Below are positions 7,152-14,720 of a stretch of 64,000 bases of DNA, piece after piece; within the stretch, counting starts at the first letter, position 1, and every line of letters starts with the position of its first letter. A program made the translations under genes and the position numbers. The stretch is from an uncultured Bacteroidales bacterium (GTDB lineage Bacteria; Bacteroidota; Bacteroidia; Bacteroidales; Paludibacteraceae). Under the pieces are notes generated by a model. It was given only the letters and a program-made list of their open reading frames with translations, was not told the origin of the DNA and made no database searches. The stretch lies in the NCBI GenBank assembly GCA_900542355.1, contig UQNE01000006.1, positions 1 to 64,000 of the forward strand, given 5' to 3'.

Positions 7152-8807
7152 ATGGCAACGAAACACTATTTAGAGTTCCTACAAGGGACAATGAAGAACC
7201 GTTGGAATGAGTTGGCACTTGCTGACTTGGATAGCGACAACAAGTACACCTACGCCCGCTTGGCAGAGCAGATAGAGCGTCTGCATACCACCTTTGAGGC
7301 TCTGGGTATTCAGCCCGGGGACAAGATTGCTTTGTGTGGGCGTAACTGTGCCAACTGGGGTGTTACCTTTTTGGCAATCGAAACCTATAAGGCAATAGCA
7401 GTGAGCATCCTGCCCGACTTTACGGGCGAAGGCGTTCAGAACCTCGTTAACCACTCGGAGGCAAGCCTGCTCTATGTGGGTCCGAATGTAAAAAAGAAAG
7501 TGAAGTTTGAGGCTATGCCTGCACTGAAAGGTATGGTCTTTATGGACGACTATTCGCTTGTAGAAAGCAAAGACGAAGAGACTGCCAAGGCTTATGCGCA
7601 AGCAGAGGAGTTGTTCAAACAGAAATTCCCCAACGGTGTACAAAAAGAGGATGTCAATTATCCGGCAGATAACCTTGATGACTTGGCACTCATCAACTAC
7701 ACATCGGGTACTACCAGTGCACCTAAAGGCGTGATGCTCAGCAACTTAAACTTGAGCGGCAATGTGGAGTTTGCTTGCAACCGCATTCCTCACCGACCGG
7801 GCGACCGTGTACTGTCGATGTTGCCTATTGCGCACATGTTCGGACTTATGTTTGAGTTCTTGTACCAAGTGTGCGACGGTGCAGAAACCTATTTCTTGAC
7901 CAAGGCTCCTACCCCATCTACTTTGATGAAAGCCTTTGCACAAGTACATCCGTTTATGATTCTCACGGTGCCTCTCGTAATCGAGAAAATCGTAAGGAAG
8001 AGCGTGCTGCCTACTATCAACAAGCCCGTGATGAAAGTGCTGTGGCATACACCTATCATCAAGAATATCATCCGCAAGAAAGTAAATGAGAAACTGATGG
8101 CTGCCTTTGGCGGACAGTTGCGCTACTTGATTATCGGCGGTGCTGCCTTGAACCAAGAAGTGGAGCAATGCCTGAAGGATATCGATTTTGTTTATTGCGT
8201 AGGTTATGGTATGACCGAGTGCGGACCTCTGATTGCTTATGAGGACTGGTATCGCTTTAAGTTCCACTCTTGTGGAAAAGACCTGCCTCAATGCCATGTG
8301 CGTGTTGATTCGGATGACCCGCAACACAAAGAGGGCGAGTTGCAAGTGAATGGCGTGAATGTGATGATGGGTTACTACAAAAACGAGGAAGCCACCAAGT
8401 CTGTCTTCACTGCCGATGGCTGGATGCGCACCGGCGACTTGGGTATCATCGATGCCGAAGGTAATATCTTCATCAAAGGCCGTAGCAAGAATATGATTCT
8501 TGGTCCTTCGGGACAAAATATCTACCCCGAAGAGATAGAGGATAAACTGAACAATATGCCCTGCGTGGTAGAATCGGTTGTAGTGGACCGCGGAGGAAAA
8601 TTGGTGGCATTGGTATTCCCCGACAACACTCCCGAAGGAAAGAAACTGCTCCATGGTGCAAACAACTTCAACGAGATTATGGAGGAGAACCGCAAAGAAC
8701 TGAATAAACAACTGCCACAGTACAGCCAAATCACCGCTATCGAATTGGTAGCCAACGAGTTTGAGAAGACTCCGAAACGCTCCATTAAGCGTTTTATGTA
8801 CAAATAA
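7152..8807 (+). CDS. Long-chain acyl-CoA synthetase (AMP-forming)
   Basis: Activates a carboxylic acid, probably a long-chain fatty acid, to acyl-CoA through an acyl-adenylate; cytosolic or membrane-associated. The protein is 551 aa. The adenylate-forming signature YTSGTTSAPKGVML is at about 183-196, YGMTECGP (A5) near 354, the GDLG hinge region (about 422) and the C-terminal lysine in EKTPKRSIKRFMYK. The C-terminal extension after the hinge fits FadD-like enzymes. It is preceded by a TetR gene and a palindromic operator candidate, and followed by an SDR and an aldehyde dehydrogenase. Substrate chain length cannot be read off. Confidence 0.93.
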   Translation: MATKHYLEFLQGTMKNRWNELALADLDSDNKYTYARLAEQIERLHTTFEALGIQPGDKIALCGRNCANWGVTFLAIETYKAIAVSILPDFTGEGVQNLVNHSEASLLYVGPNVKKKVKFEAMPALKGMVFMDDYSLVESKDEETAKAYAQAEELFKQKFPNGVQKEDVNYPADNLDDLALINYTSGTTSAPKGVMLSNLNLSGNVEFACNRIPHRPGDRVLSMLPIAHMFGLMFEFLYQVCDGAETYFLTKAPTPSTLMKAFAQVHPFMILTVPLVIEKIVRKSVLPTINKPVMKVLWHTPIIKNIIRKKVNEKLMAAFGGQLRYLIIGGAALNQEVEQCLKDIDFVYCVGYGMTECGPLIAYEDWYRFKFHSCGKDLPQCHVRVDSDDPQHKEGELQVNGVNVMMGYYKNEEATKSVFTADGWMRTGDLGIIDAEGNIFIKGRSKNMILGPSGQNIYPEEIEDKLNNMPCVVESVVVDRGGKLVALVFPDNTPEGKKLLHGANNFNEIMEENRKELNKQLPQYSQITAIELVANEFEKTPKRSIKRFMYK

Positions 8808-8835
8808 TTTTCTGCTTTTTTACGCAAATACTTTG

Positions 8836-8875
8836 CTCATTATATTTTGCAGTCTGCGCTGCAAAATATAATGAG
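8836..8875. repeat. Perfect 17-bp inverted repeat
   Basis: CTCATTATATTTTGCAG at 8836-8852 pairs with its exact reverse complement at 8859-8875 around TCTGCG. No T-run follows on either strand, so it is not a standard terminator. It begins 28 bases after the synthetase stop. Confidence 0.9.
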
Positions 8876-8979
8876 AGGGGTATTGCTGTGCCTCTCTTGT
8901 AGTACAAAAAAGGTTAGGCGATATTTCCAAGAAAGAAAAACGAAAAGTGTAAGTATTTAATAGACAAGGCTTTAGCACT

Positions 8980-9018
8980 ATCCCCTGCTTTGGGCGGGTC
9001 TCGGAGCAGGGGATTTTT
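8980..9018 (+). terminator. Rho-independent terminator or attenuator
   Basis: ATCCCCTGCT (8980-8989) pairs perfectly with AGCAGGGGAT (9005-9014), followed by TTTTA. It sits between two co-directional genes of the module, so it may be an attenuator and not a final terminator. Confidence 0.8.
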
Positions 9019-9164
9019 ATATCAAAAAGAGTTGCTTTGGGGCTATAAAAGGTAAACCCCATCGGGTCAACTATTTTCGGAACACGACAAGAAGCAACGA
9101 GAGAACAAATTTTAGTTGCTCTGCGAACCGCAACAGCAACGATAATAATAAAAAAGGTATTAGT

Positions 9165-9974
9165 ATGACAAAAATTAAAGGAAAGAATGTCCTCATCACA
9201 GGTGGGGCTTCCGGTATCGGAAAAATTATGGGGCGCATCTGCTTGGAGAAAGGTGCGGAGAACTTGATTATTTGGGATGTAAATGCTGCCTCGCTGGAAG
9301 CTACTCGTTTGGAAATGAGCAAGATAGGTAAGGTAATCACCTATCAGATAGACATCACCAACGATGAGCAAGTGGTGGCAACCTACAAGCAAGTATTGGA
9401 GCAATTCGGGCGTGTGGGAGTGCTGATTAACTGCGCCGGAATAGTGCGGGGCAACAAGACTTTTAACCACAACAGTATCGACGATGTGCGACTGACATTC
9501 AATGTAAATAGCATTGCACCGATGGTGCTCTCGCTGCAAGCGTTGCAACCTATGCTCGACCAAAACGAGGGACATATCTGCAACATCGCCTCGGAGGCAG
9601 GTATGATTTCCAATCCCAAGATGACGATTTATGCTGCCAGCAAATGGGCAGTTATCGGTTGGAGCGACTCGCTGCGTATCGAACTGAGCGAAATGAAAAC
9701 AAATGTGCATGTAACCACCATTGCCCCCTACTACATCAATACAGGTATGTTCGATGGTGTAGAATCGCCTATCTTCCCTATCCTCGACCCCGAGAAAACC
9801 GCCAAGAAGATTATCCGTGCCATAGAGCGCAATCAAGACTTCTGCGGACTGCCTTGGGGCTTCCATTTTGTGCGCTTTATGCAAGGTATCCTGCCCACGA
9901 AACTATTTGATTTTGTGTTTGGTACAGTTTTTGGTATCTTCAAAGCAATGGACCATTTCACAGGTAGAAAATAA
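9165..9974 (+). CDS. Short-chain dehydrogenase/reductase, retinol/long-chain alcohol dehydrogenase-like
   Basis: NAD(P)-dependent oxidoreductase interconverting an alcohol and a carbonyl. The protein is 269 aa. The N-terminal dinucleotide motif is TGGASGIG (about 11-18), followed by an acidic residue at the end of beta-2 (IWDVNAAS), which favours NAD(H). The NCAG motif (NNAG equivalent) is near 87-90, and the catalytic YAASK (Tyr and Lys, about 156-160) follows a Ser-containing strand. The N-terminal pattern resembles the SDR16C (RDH10/HSD17B11-like) group, which acts on long-chain or isoprenoid alcohols. The aldehyde dehydrogenase follows after 7 bases, so the two are co-translated. The C-terminal hydrophobic segment may anchor it to membrane. 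Confidence 0.88.
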   Translation: MTKIKGKNVLITGGASGIGKIMGRICLEKGAENLIIWDVNAASLEATRLEMSKIGKVITYQIDITNDEQVVATYKQVLEQFGRVGVLINCAGIVRGNKTFNHNSIDDVRLTFNVNSIAPMVLSLQALQPMLDQNEGHICNIASEAGMISNPKMTIYAASKWAVIGWSDSLRIELSEMKTNVHVTTIAPYYINTGMFDGVESPIFPILDPEKTAKKIIRAIERNQDFCGLPWGFHFVRFMQGILPTKLFDFVFGTVFGIFKAMDHFTGRK

Positions 9975-9981
9975 CCGAATT

Positions 9982-11337
9982 ATGACAACAATCGAACAGA
10001 TACACGAAGTGCAAAAAGCATTCTACCACTCCGGTAAGACACTTGATTTTGCTTTTCGACAAGAGATGCTCTTGCGTCTGCAAACGGCTCTCCACAAATA
10101 CGAAAAAACACTGACCGATGCGCTTTGGATAGACCTGCATAAGTCGTATGAAGAAGCCTATCTGACGGAGATTAGCATTGTTTATGGTGAGATACGCAAC
10201 CACCTGCGACACTTGCGACATTGGATGCGCCCGGAGCATAAACCTTCACCTCTGAGTATATTCCCCGCAAGAAGCCGAGTGATAACCGAGCCTTTGGGCA
10301 ATACACTGATTATCGCTCCGTGGAACTACCCCGTGCAATTACTTCTGAACCCGTTGGTAGGTGCTATCTCTGCGGGATGTACGGCAATGCTTAAGCCCTC
10401 ACCCTATGTCCCCCATGTGTCGGCGGTACTCAAAGAGATGATAAACAACACATTCTCAGAGGAATACATCGGAATAGTAGAAGGACATCGGGAGGTCAAT
10501 CAAGCCCTATTGGAGCAACGCTGGGATTTGATTTTCTTTACCGGAAGTCCCGACTTAGGCAAAAAAGTAATGCTTGCTGCCTCGAAGTATCTGACGCCTG
10601 TGGTGCTGGAATTAGGAGGAAAGAGTCCTTGTATCATCGATAAAGATGCCGATTTGGCTGTGGCAGCCAAGCGTGTAGCATGGGGAAAGTCACTCAATGC
10701 GGGGCAGACCTGTATTGCTCCCGACTACCTGATGATACAAAAAGAAGTGGAAGAACCTTTCTTGCAATTGCTCAAGCAAGAGTTTGAAAATCTGCTCGGC
10801 ACTAATCCGCAAGAGACGCAACACTTTGTGCGTATCGTAAGCGACCGCGCTTTTCAACGCTTGAGCGGTTATTTGCAAGACGGGGAAATCTATTACGGAG
10901 GCAAGACGGATGCCAAAGAACACTATTTCTCCCCTACTATTTTAACCCATGTAAACCCGGAAAGCAAGGTAATGCAAGAGGAGATTTTTGGACCTATCTT
11001 CCCCGTGCTGACCTTTGCTGAACTACAAGAAGTAATTGATTTTGTGGGCAATAGAGAGAAACCGTTGGCATTGTACTATTTTGGCAAACAGGGTAAAAAG
11101 ATACTGAAGCATACCTCATCGGGCGGCACTTGTATCAATGATACGATTATGCATATCGTCAACGACCATATACCCTTTGGCGGTGTGGGCAACTCCGGAA
11201 TGGCTGCCTACCACGGCAAGGATTCCTACTTGGTCTTCTCGCATAGAAGGGCTGTTGTAACGACACCTACTTGCATCGATTTGCCGTTCCGCTATATGCC
11301 GTACAAACTATTCAAGTGGGTAAAAAAGATTCTATAA
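9982..11337 (+). CDS. Aldehyde dehydrogenase, family 3-like (fatty aldehyde dehydrogenase type)
   Basis: Oxidises an aldehyde to the acid with NAD(P). The protein is 451 aa from the ATG at 9982; the open frame extends back into the SDR gene but the family N-terminus begins at MTTIEQIHEVQKAF. Family-3 features are PWNYPVQLLLNPLVGAI (about 113-129), the general base Glu210 in LELGGKSP, the nucleophile Cys244 in NAGQTCIAPDY and EEIFGPIFPV. The short basic hydrophobic C-terminus (YKLFKWVKKIL) could associate with membranes, as in fatty aldehyde dehydrogenases. It lies 7 bases after the SDR. Together the SDR, this enzyme and the acyl-CoA synthetase could convert alcohol to aldehyde, acid and acyl-CoA. 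Confidence 0.92.
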   Translation: MTTIEQIHEVQKAFYHSGKTLDFAFRQEMLLRLQTALHKYEKTLTDALWIDLHKSYEEAYLTEISIVYGEIRNHLRHLRHWMRPEHKPSPLSIFPARSRVITEPLGNTLIIAPWNYPVQLLLNPLVGAISAGCTAMLKPSPYVPHVSAVLKEMINNTFSEEYIGIVEGHREVNQALLEQRWDLIFFTGSPDLGKKVMLAASKYLTPVVLELGGKSPCIIDKDADLAVAAKRVAWGKSLNAGQTCIAPDYLMIQKEVEEPFLQLLKQEFENLLGTNPQETQHFVRIVSDRAFQRLSGYLQDGEIYYGGKTDAKEHYFSPTILTHVNPESKVMQEEIFGPIFPVLTFAELQEVIDFVGNREKPLALYYFGKQGKKILKHTSSGGTCINDTIMHIVNDHIPFGGVGNSGMAAYHGKDSYLVFSHRRAVVTTPTCIDLPFRYMPYKLFKWVKKIL

Positions 11338-11409
11338 ATCAACACTCCCAACATAGAAAATCCCTAAGAAGATTCTATAAACCAATAAACCCCAACATAG
11401 AAAATCCCT
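11326..11409. repeat. About 40-bp direct duplication over the aldehyde dehydrogenase stop codon
   Basis: 11326-11365 (AAGATTCTATAAATCAACAC and following) recurs at 11369-11409 with few changes. The first copy contains the gene's TAA, and the second copy provides the left arm of the downstream terminator. It appears to be a recent tandem duplication. Confidence 0.8.
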
Positions 11410-11440
11410 GCCATTCGATAACCGATGACAGGGATTTTTA
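11401..11440 (+). terminator. Rho-independent terminator, probably bidirectional
   Basis: AAAATCCCTG (11401-11410) pairs exactly with CAGGGATTTT (11429-11438), with a T-run in both directions. It lies between the aldehyde dehydrogenase and the convergent esterase gene. Confidence 0.85.
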
Positions 11441-11455
11441 GGTTGGGAAGGTAAT

Positions 11456-11530
11456 TCAATGCATAATGATGAATGCATAATTATATGTCTAATTACATGT
11501 TGAAAAAACAATGGTAATTATATGTTTAAT
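11456..11530. repeat. AT-rich interspersed repeat, copy 4 (inverted)
   Basis: TGCATAATGATGAATGCATAA is followed by ATGTCTAATTACATGTTG and AAAAAACAATGGTAATTA. Its reverse complement matches 119-201 closely. Confidence 0.8.
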
Positions 11531-11662
11531 CGTCAATTAACCGTTAATGGAGAACTAAAATTGGCATTAACGGAGAACCTATCCCCACTATGTTTTAATG
11601 GCTCTTTATATGGCATTTAATGGAGAACCAAGATCATTAACGAAGCCCCCTATGCCTTCGCC

Positions 11663-12808
11663 TTATTTCTGAAAAAGATAAGTAACGAAATCAGACAGGT
11701 AATGCCTCCAATTAGTCCATTGGTGTCCGCCGAGAGATTCGGTATAGGTATAATCGAAATGCAGGGAATCAAGCAGTTGGCGTTGCTCCACATTTTGCGA
11801 ATACAGGAAGTCTGCATTGCCGATATAGATACGATATAACGGATTGTATGTCTGCAACTTACGCAGTTTGACTAATTCGTCTTGATAGACAGGCGAACTC
11901 ATCTCACCATGATGATACACTGCCGAAAAGAGTCCGACATTGCCAAAGTATTGGGGATAATAGAGCGAAATCCAATAACTATGATAGCCTCCCATACTCA
12001 AGCCTGCAATAGCACGCCCTTTAGCACTGCGGATGGTACGATAATGTGTATCCACAAAACGAATTATCTCCAGAAAAGCCTCCTCAAACAAACCGTCCAT
12101 ACGATGCTCCTCCGGAATAGAAGGACGCACCTGCCCTTTCACTCCATACCCTGGTGCTGCATCGTCCGACATATTACCATTGGGCATTACCACAATCATC
12201 GGTTGCGCTTTACCTTGTGCAATCAGATTATCCAATATCTGCACGGCACACCCTAATTCGCACCATGCTGATTCATCTCCACCGCTGCCATGCAAGAGAT
12301 ATAGAACCGGAAATTTAGACTTGCTTTTCTCGTATGCCGCAGGCAGATAAACCGAAATACGCCTATCCTGATTGGTAGCGGAACTATGATACCAAGTAGT
12401 TTGAATCGTACCATGTGCAACGGCATTAGTGGCATACAACGCATCCGAATCGGGGATGATGACATAGTTGAACAAATAGGCTATATCTCTGATAACAAAC
12501 GAATTACCGGGGTCTAATACCCGAACACCATCTACATCCAACCAATAGAGATATAAGTCAGGCGCAAGCGAAGGAGTGGTAAAAGTCCAAGCCCCCGTAG
12601 AATCGCGCAGCATTGGTTGCGACTGTCCTTGTGTGAGTTCTCCACACAAAGACACATGCTGAGCATTCGGTGCAAAGAGATTGATGGTAACCGAATGGTC
12701 TGCACCTACAATCGCCGTGGGCAATTCGCACATAGGTTGCAGCGCCTGTTGCGCCAACGAAAACGCACAAACACAAGCAAACAGAACGGTTAATAAGGAC
12801 TTTTTCAT
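11663..12808 (-). CDS. Secreted alpha/beta-hydrolase esterase (CE1/esterase D type) with N-terminal CBM48-like domain
   Basis: Probably removes acyl or feruloyl groups from plant-type glycans, or acts as an S-formylglutathione hydrolase-like esterase; exported. The protein is 381 aa from the ATG at 12808, which begins a clear signal peptide (MKKSLLTVLFACVCAFSLAQ). Residues 25-115 look like an E-set/CBM48 domain. The hydrolase domain follows: oxyanion strand LLHGSGGDES (171-180), nucleophile Ser271 in GLSMGG, likely acid Asp333 in IGNADFLY and His362 in LGGHQWTNW. It is the last gene of a minus-strand run and starts 22 bases after the intended mntP stop. The real substrate is unknown. Confidence 0.88.
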   Translation of the reverse strand: MKKSLLTVLFACVCAFSLAQQALQPMCELPTAIVGADHSVTINLFAPNAQHVSLCGELTQGQSQPMLRDSTGAWTFTTPSLAPDLYLYWLDVDGVRVLDPGNSFVIRDIAYLFNYVIIPDSDALYATNAVAHGTIQTTWYHSSATNQDRRISVYLPAAYEKSKSKFPVLYLLHGSGGDESAWCELGCAVQILDNLIAQGKAQPMIVVMPNGNMSDDAAPGYGVKGQVRPSIPEEHRMDGLFEEAFLEIIRFVDTHYRTIRSAKGRAIAGLSMGGYHSYWISLYYPQYFGNVGLFSAVYHHGEMSSPVYQDELVKLRKLQTYNPLYRIYIGNADFLYSQNVEQRQLLDSLHFDYTYTESLGGHQWTNWRHYLSDFVTYLFQK

Positions 12809-12830
12809 AGTGTAAGGTATGATATTTTCT

Positions 12831-13407
12831 CTAAAAGAACACGCCCTCAATAAAGATTTTGAGACCGATAAGAATTAGGATTACTCCGCCAAGCAGTTCT
12901 ACATTGAAGTGGAATTTCTGCCCCACTATCGCCCCGATTGCCATAGCCGACAATCGAGAATAGGAAACTTACCAAAGCGATAATCCCTACCCCAACCCAC
13001 AGAATTTGCGGAACGGGAATAAAGATAACCCCTGTAGCAAGTGCATCGATAGAGGTTGCCACAGCCAAAGCAAGCACATGCTTCAGCGAGAAATCTGCAC
13101 AAGGTTTCTCGTTATCATTGCTCTCGTGAAGCGATTCCCAAATCATTTTTCCTCCGATAAAAGCCAAGAGAATCAAGGCAATCCATGGGGCAAAACGAGA
13201 GAAGAAATTGGCAAATATCGTACCTGCAAAATAGCCGATAAGGGGCATTCCGCCTTGGAAAAGCCCAAACATCAGTGCCATTAGCCATGGACCAAACTGT
13301 GCAAAAGGCTTGCGAGAACGGTCAGCAGACAACCCGTGCGTAATGCTCACCGCAAAACAATCCATGGCTAAACCGATGGCTATCAATACAATATCAAAAA
13401 GCGACAC
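12831..13407 (-). pseudogene. mntP: Manganese efflux pump MntP, frameshifted near the C-terminus
   Basis: MntP exports Mn2+ across the inner membrane. Residues 1-150 match the family well: IGLAMDCFAVSI with the conserved Asp, FGLFQGGMPLIGY, and the second half-repeat AVATSIDALATGV with its Asp. After SIVGY the open frame leaves the family and ends at 12847 with a hydrophilic tail. In the next frame the normal ending is intact (ELLGGVILILIGLKIFIEG, then VFF and a TAG at 12831-12833). The shift lies at about 12942-12951; removing one base there (for example 12945) restores a full-length protein of normal size. It may be a real mutation, phase-variable or a sequencing error. The last transmembrane helix is lost as read. 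Confidence 0.82.
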
Positions 13408-13420
13408 CGAAAATAATTAT

Positions 13421-13969
13421 TTAGTGTTTGGTACGATAGCGGGCAGTTACTTTCCCTTTGGCTATATTGGTCAGTTTGCCTTTTACAAACTGCTTGCGTA
13501 TGGGCGAGATACGGTCGGTAAAGACATGCGCCTCCAAATGGTCGTATTCGTGGAGAATAATTCGCGCTGCAAAACCGGTATAAGTCTCGGTATGCTCCTT
13601 GAAATCCTCATCTTGATAGCGGATTGTGATGGTGGCAGGACGGACTACATTTTCTGCAATCCCGGGCAGCGAAAGGCAACCTTCAGAATACGAAACAGTC
13701 TCTTCGCTCTCTTCTATGATTTGGGGATTTACAAAAGTTTTCTTCAGTCCTTCACACTCTGGAAAATCCTCTGCAAGGTCAGAACCGTCAACGATAAACA
13801 AACGGATAGACTTGCCTATCTGCGGGGCAGCCAAACCACACCCCTCGGCAGCAGCAAGTGTCTCTTGCATATCGGCAACCAATTGTTTCAAATCTATTTC
13901 TCCCTCTGCTATGTCCTCAGTAGGCTTACGAAGTACGGGCTGACCGTATAAATATATTGGTAGAATCAT
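13421..13969 (-). CDS. def: Peptide deformylase
   Basis: Removes the formyl group from the N-terminal methionine of new proteins; cytosolic Fe2+/Zn2+ hydrolase. The protein is 182 aa. Motif 1 is GCGLAAPQIG (43-52), motif 2 EGCLSLPG (96-103) with metal ligand Cys98, and motif 3 HEYDH with His140, Glu141 and His144. The gene is immediately upstream of mntP (13-base gap) and downstream of yqgF in the direction of transcription. All catalytic residues are present. Confidence 0.97.
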   Translation of the reverse strand: MILPIYLYGQPVLRKPTEDIAEGEIDLKQLVADMQETLAAAEGCGLAAPQIGKSIRLFIVDGSDLAEDFPECEGLKKTFVNPQIIEESEETVSYSEGCLSLPGIAENVVRPATITIRYQDEDFKEHTETYTGFAARIILHEYDHLEAHVFTDRISPIRKQFVKGKLTNIAKGKVTARYRTKH

Positions 13970-14219
13970 TGTTTCAAAATTATGTGTAATTTATATGTCT
14001 GTGATATGTCTCTGATATGTTAGTAATATGCTGCTTTGGGGTATGCATAAACCTTTGGGCTGTACCAAAAAAGGCAAATTTGTCGCTCAATAATACCGGT
14101 TACTGCGGTCGATACTATCCCAATGCAGTATCAAAAAGGCAAATTTTTCGCTCAATAATAGCACCATACCCTAGGCAGTTCAAACATTGCCTACAAAGTA
14201 CACATCACACACTTTCCGA
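13970..14219. repeat. Intergenic region with 28-bp direct repeat
   Basis: AAAAAGGCAAATTTKTCGCT followed by CAATAATA occurs at 14067-14094 and again at 14132-14160. The two copies differ mainly at one base and are about 65 bp apart. Nothing else recognisable was found. Confidence 0.7.
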
Positions 14220-14633
14220 CTACGATATATAACTGAGGTAATCTTGCAAAATAATACATGCGGCTATGCGATCTACTGCGGCTTTGTCTTGTCGTTCTTT
14301 CTTTTTCATGCCCCCGTCAATCATGGCTTTGTGGGCAAGGACAGAGGTAAAACGCTCATCAAAAGGCACCAATGGTATCGCAGGAAAAGCAGCACGAAAC
14401 GACTCCATAAACGGACGGATATAGTTCATCGATTCCGATTCTTGTCCGTTCATCTGCGTAGGATGTCCTATCACTACCGTATCCACCTGCTCGGTGGCAA
14501 AATAGTTTTTGAGCCATTCAAGCAGGTTCTTCGTTTCGATGGTCAGCAGTGGATTGGCAGTGATACGAAGCATATCCGTTACAGCCAACCCCGTGCGTTT
14601 CTTTCCGTAATCTATGGCAAGTATGCGTCCCAA
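14220..14633 (-). CDS. yqgF: YqgF/RuvX family putative Holliday junction resolvase / pre-16S rRNA nuclease
   Basis: RNase H-fold nuclease; in E. coli YqgF is linked to 16S rRNA 5' end processing. The protein is 137 aa, the usual size. The catalytic acidic residues are in place: Asp8 in LAIDYGKKRTG, Glu93 in PFDERFTSV and Asp121 in AAVDRIAA. The GHPTQMNGQ loop is also typical. It lies downstream of the gyrA-TPR pair on the same strand after a strong terminator, and upstream of def. Confidence 0.93.
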   Translation of the reverse strand: MGRILAIDYGKKRTGLAVTDMLRITANPLLTIETKNLLEWLKNYFATEQVDTVVIGHPTQMNGQESESMNYIRPFMESFRAAFPAIPLVPFDERFTSVLAHKAMIDGGMKKKERQDKAAVDRIAACIILQDYLSYIS

Positions 14634-14671
14634 GATAGTCAGTTAAAAATAGTTACCGGAGATAGTAGTAA

Positions 14672-14708
14672 AATAAGAGTATGGAATCTACGAAACCATA
14701 CTCTTATT
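14672..14708 (-). terminator. Rho-independent terminator after the gyrA operon
   Basis: AATAAGAGTATGG (14672-14684) pairs perfectly over 13 bp with 14696-14708. On the minus strand a T-rich stretch follows. It lies 12 bases past the TPR gene stop. Confidence 0.9.
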
Positions 14709-14720
14709 ATGAAATAGTGA

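Larger units (their letters stand above)
8808..9164. other. Structured 357-bp gap inside the lipid module
   Basis: No gene. It contains a 17-bp perfect hairpin (8836-8875) and a terminator-like hairpin with a T-run (8980-9018). A GTTGC-rich stretch (9031-9142) follows. No -7 promoter box was found before the SDR gene, so conditional read-through is plausible. Confidence 0.65.
11338..11662. other. Convergent intergenic region with repeats
   Basis: No gene. It contains the end of the direct duplication, a terminator (11401-11440), AT-rich repeat copy 4 in inverted orientation (11456-11530) and an AATGGAGAAC-type block (about 11530-11640) related to 31620-31680 and 31800-31880. Confidence 0.7.

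Noticed and set aside
7746..8729. 327-aa open frame on the minus strand inside the acyl-CoA synthetase gene
   Set aside because: It is fully antisense to a gene with clear catalytic motifs, and its His/Val-rich product has no recognisable domain. It is a shadow frame.
8820..9884. 354-aa minus-strand open frame over the SDR gene and the upstream hairpins
   Set aside because: It crosses a terminator, a perfect hairpin and a gene with an intact SDR signature. Its composition is antisense-like.
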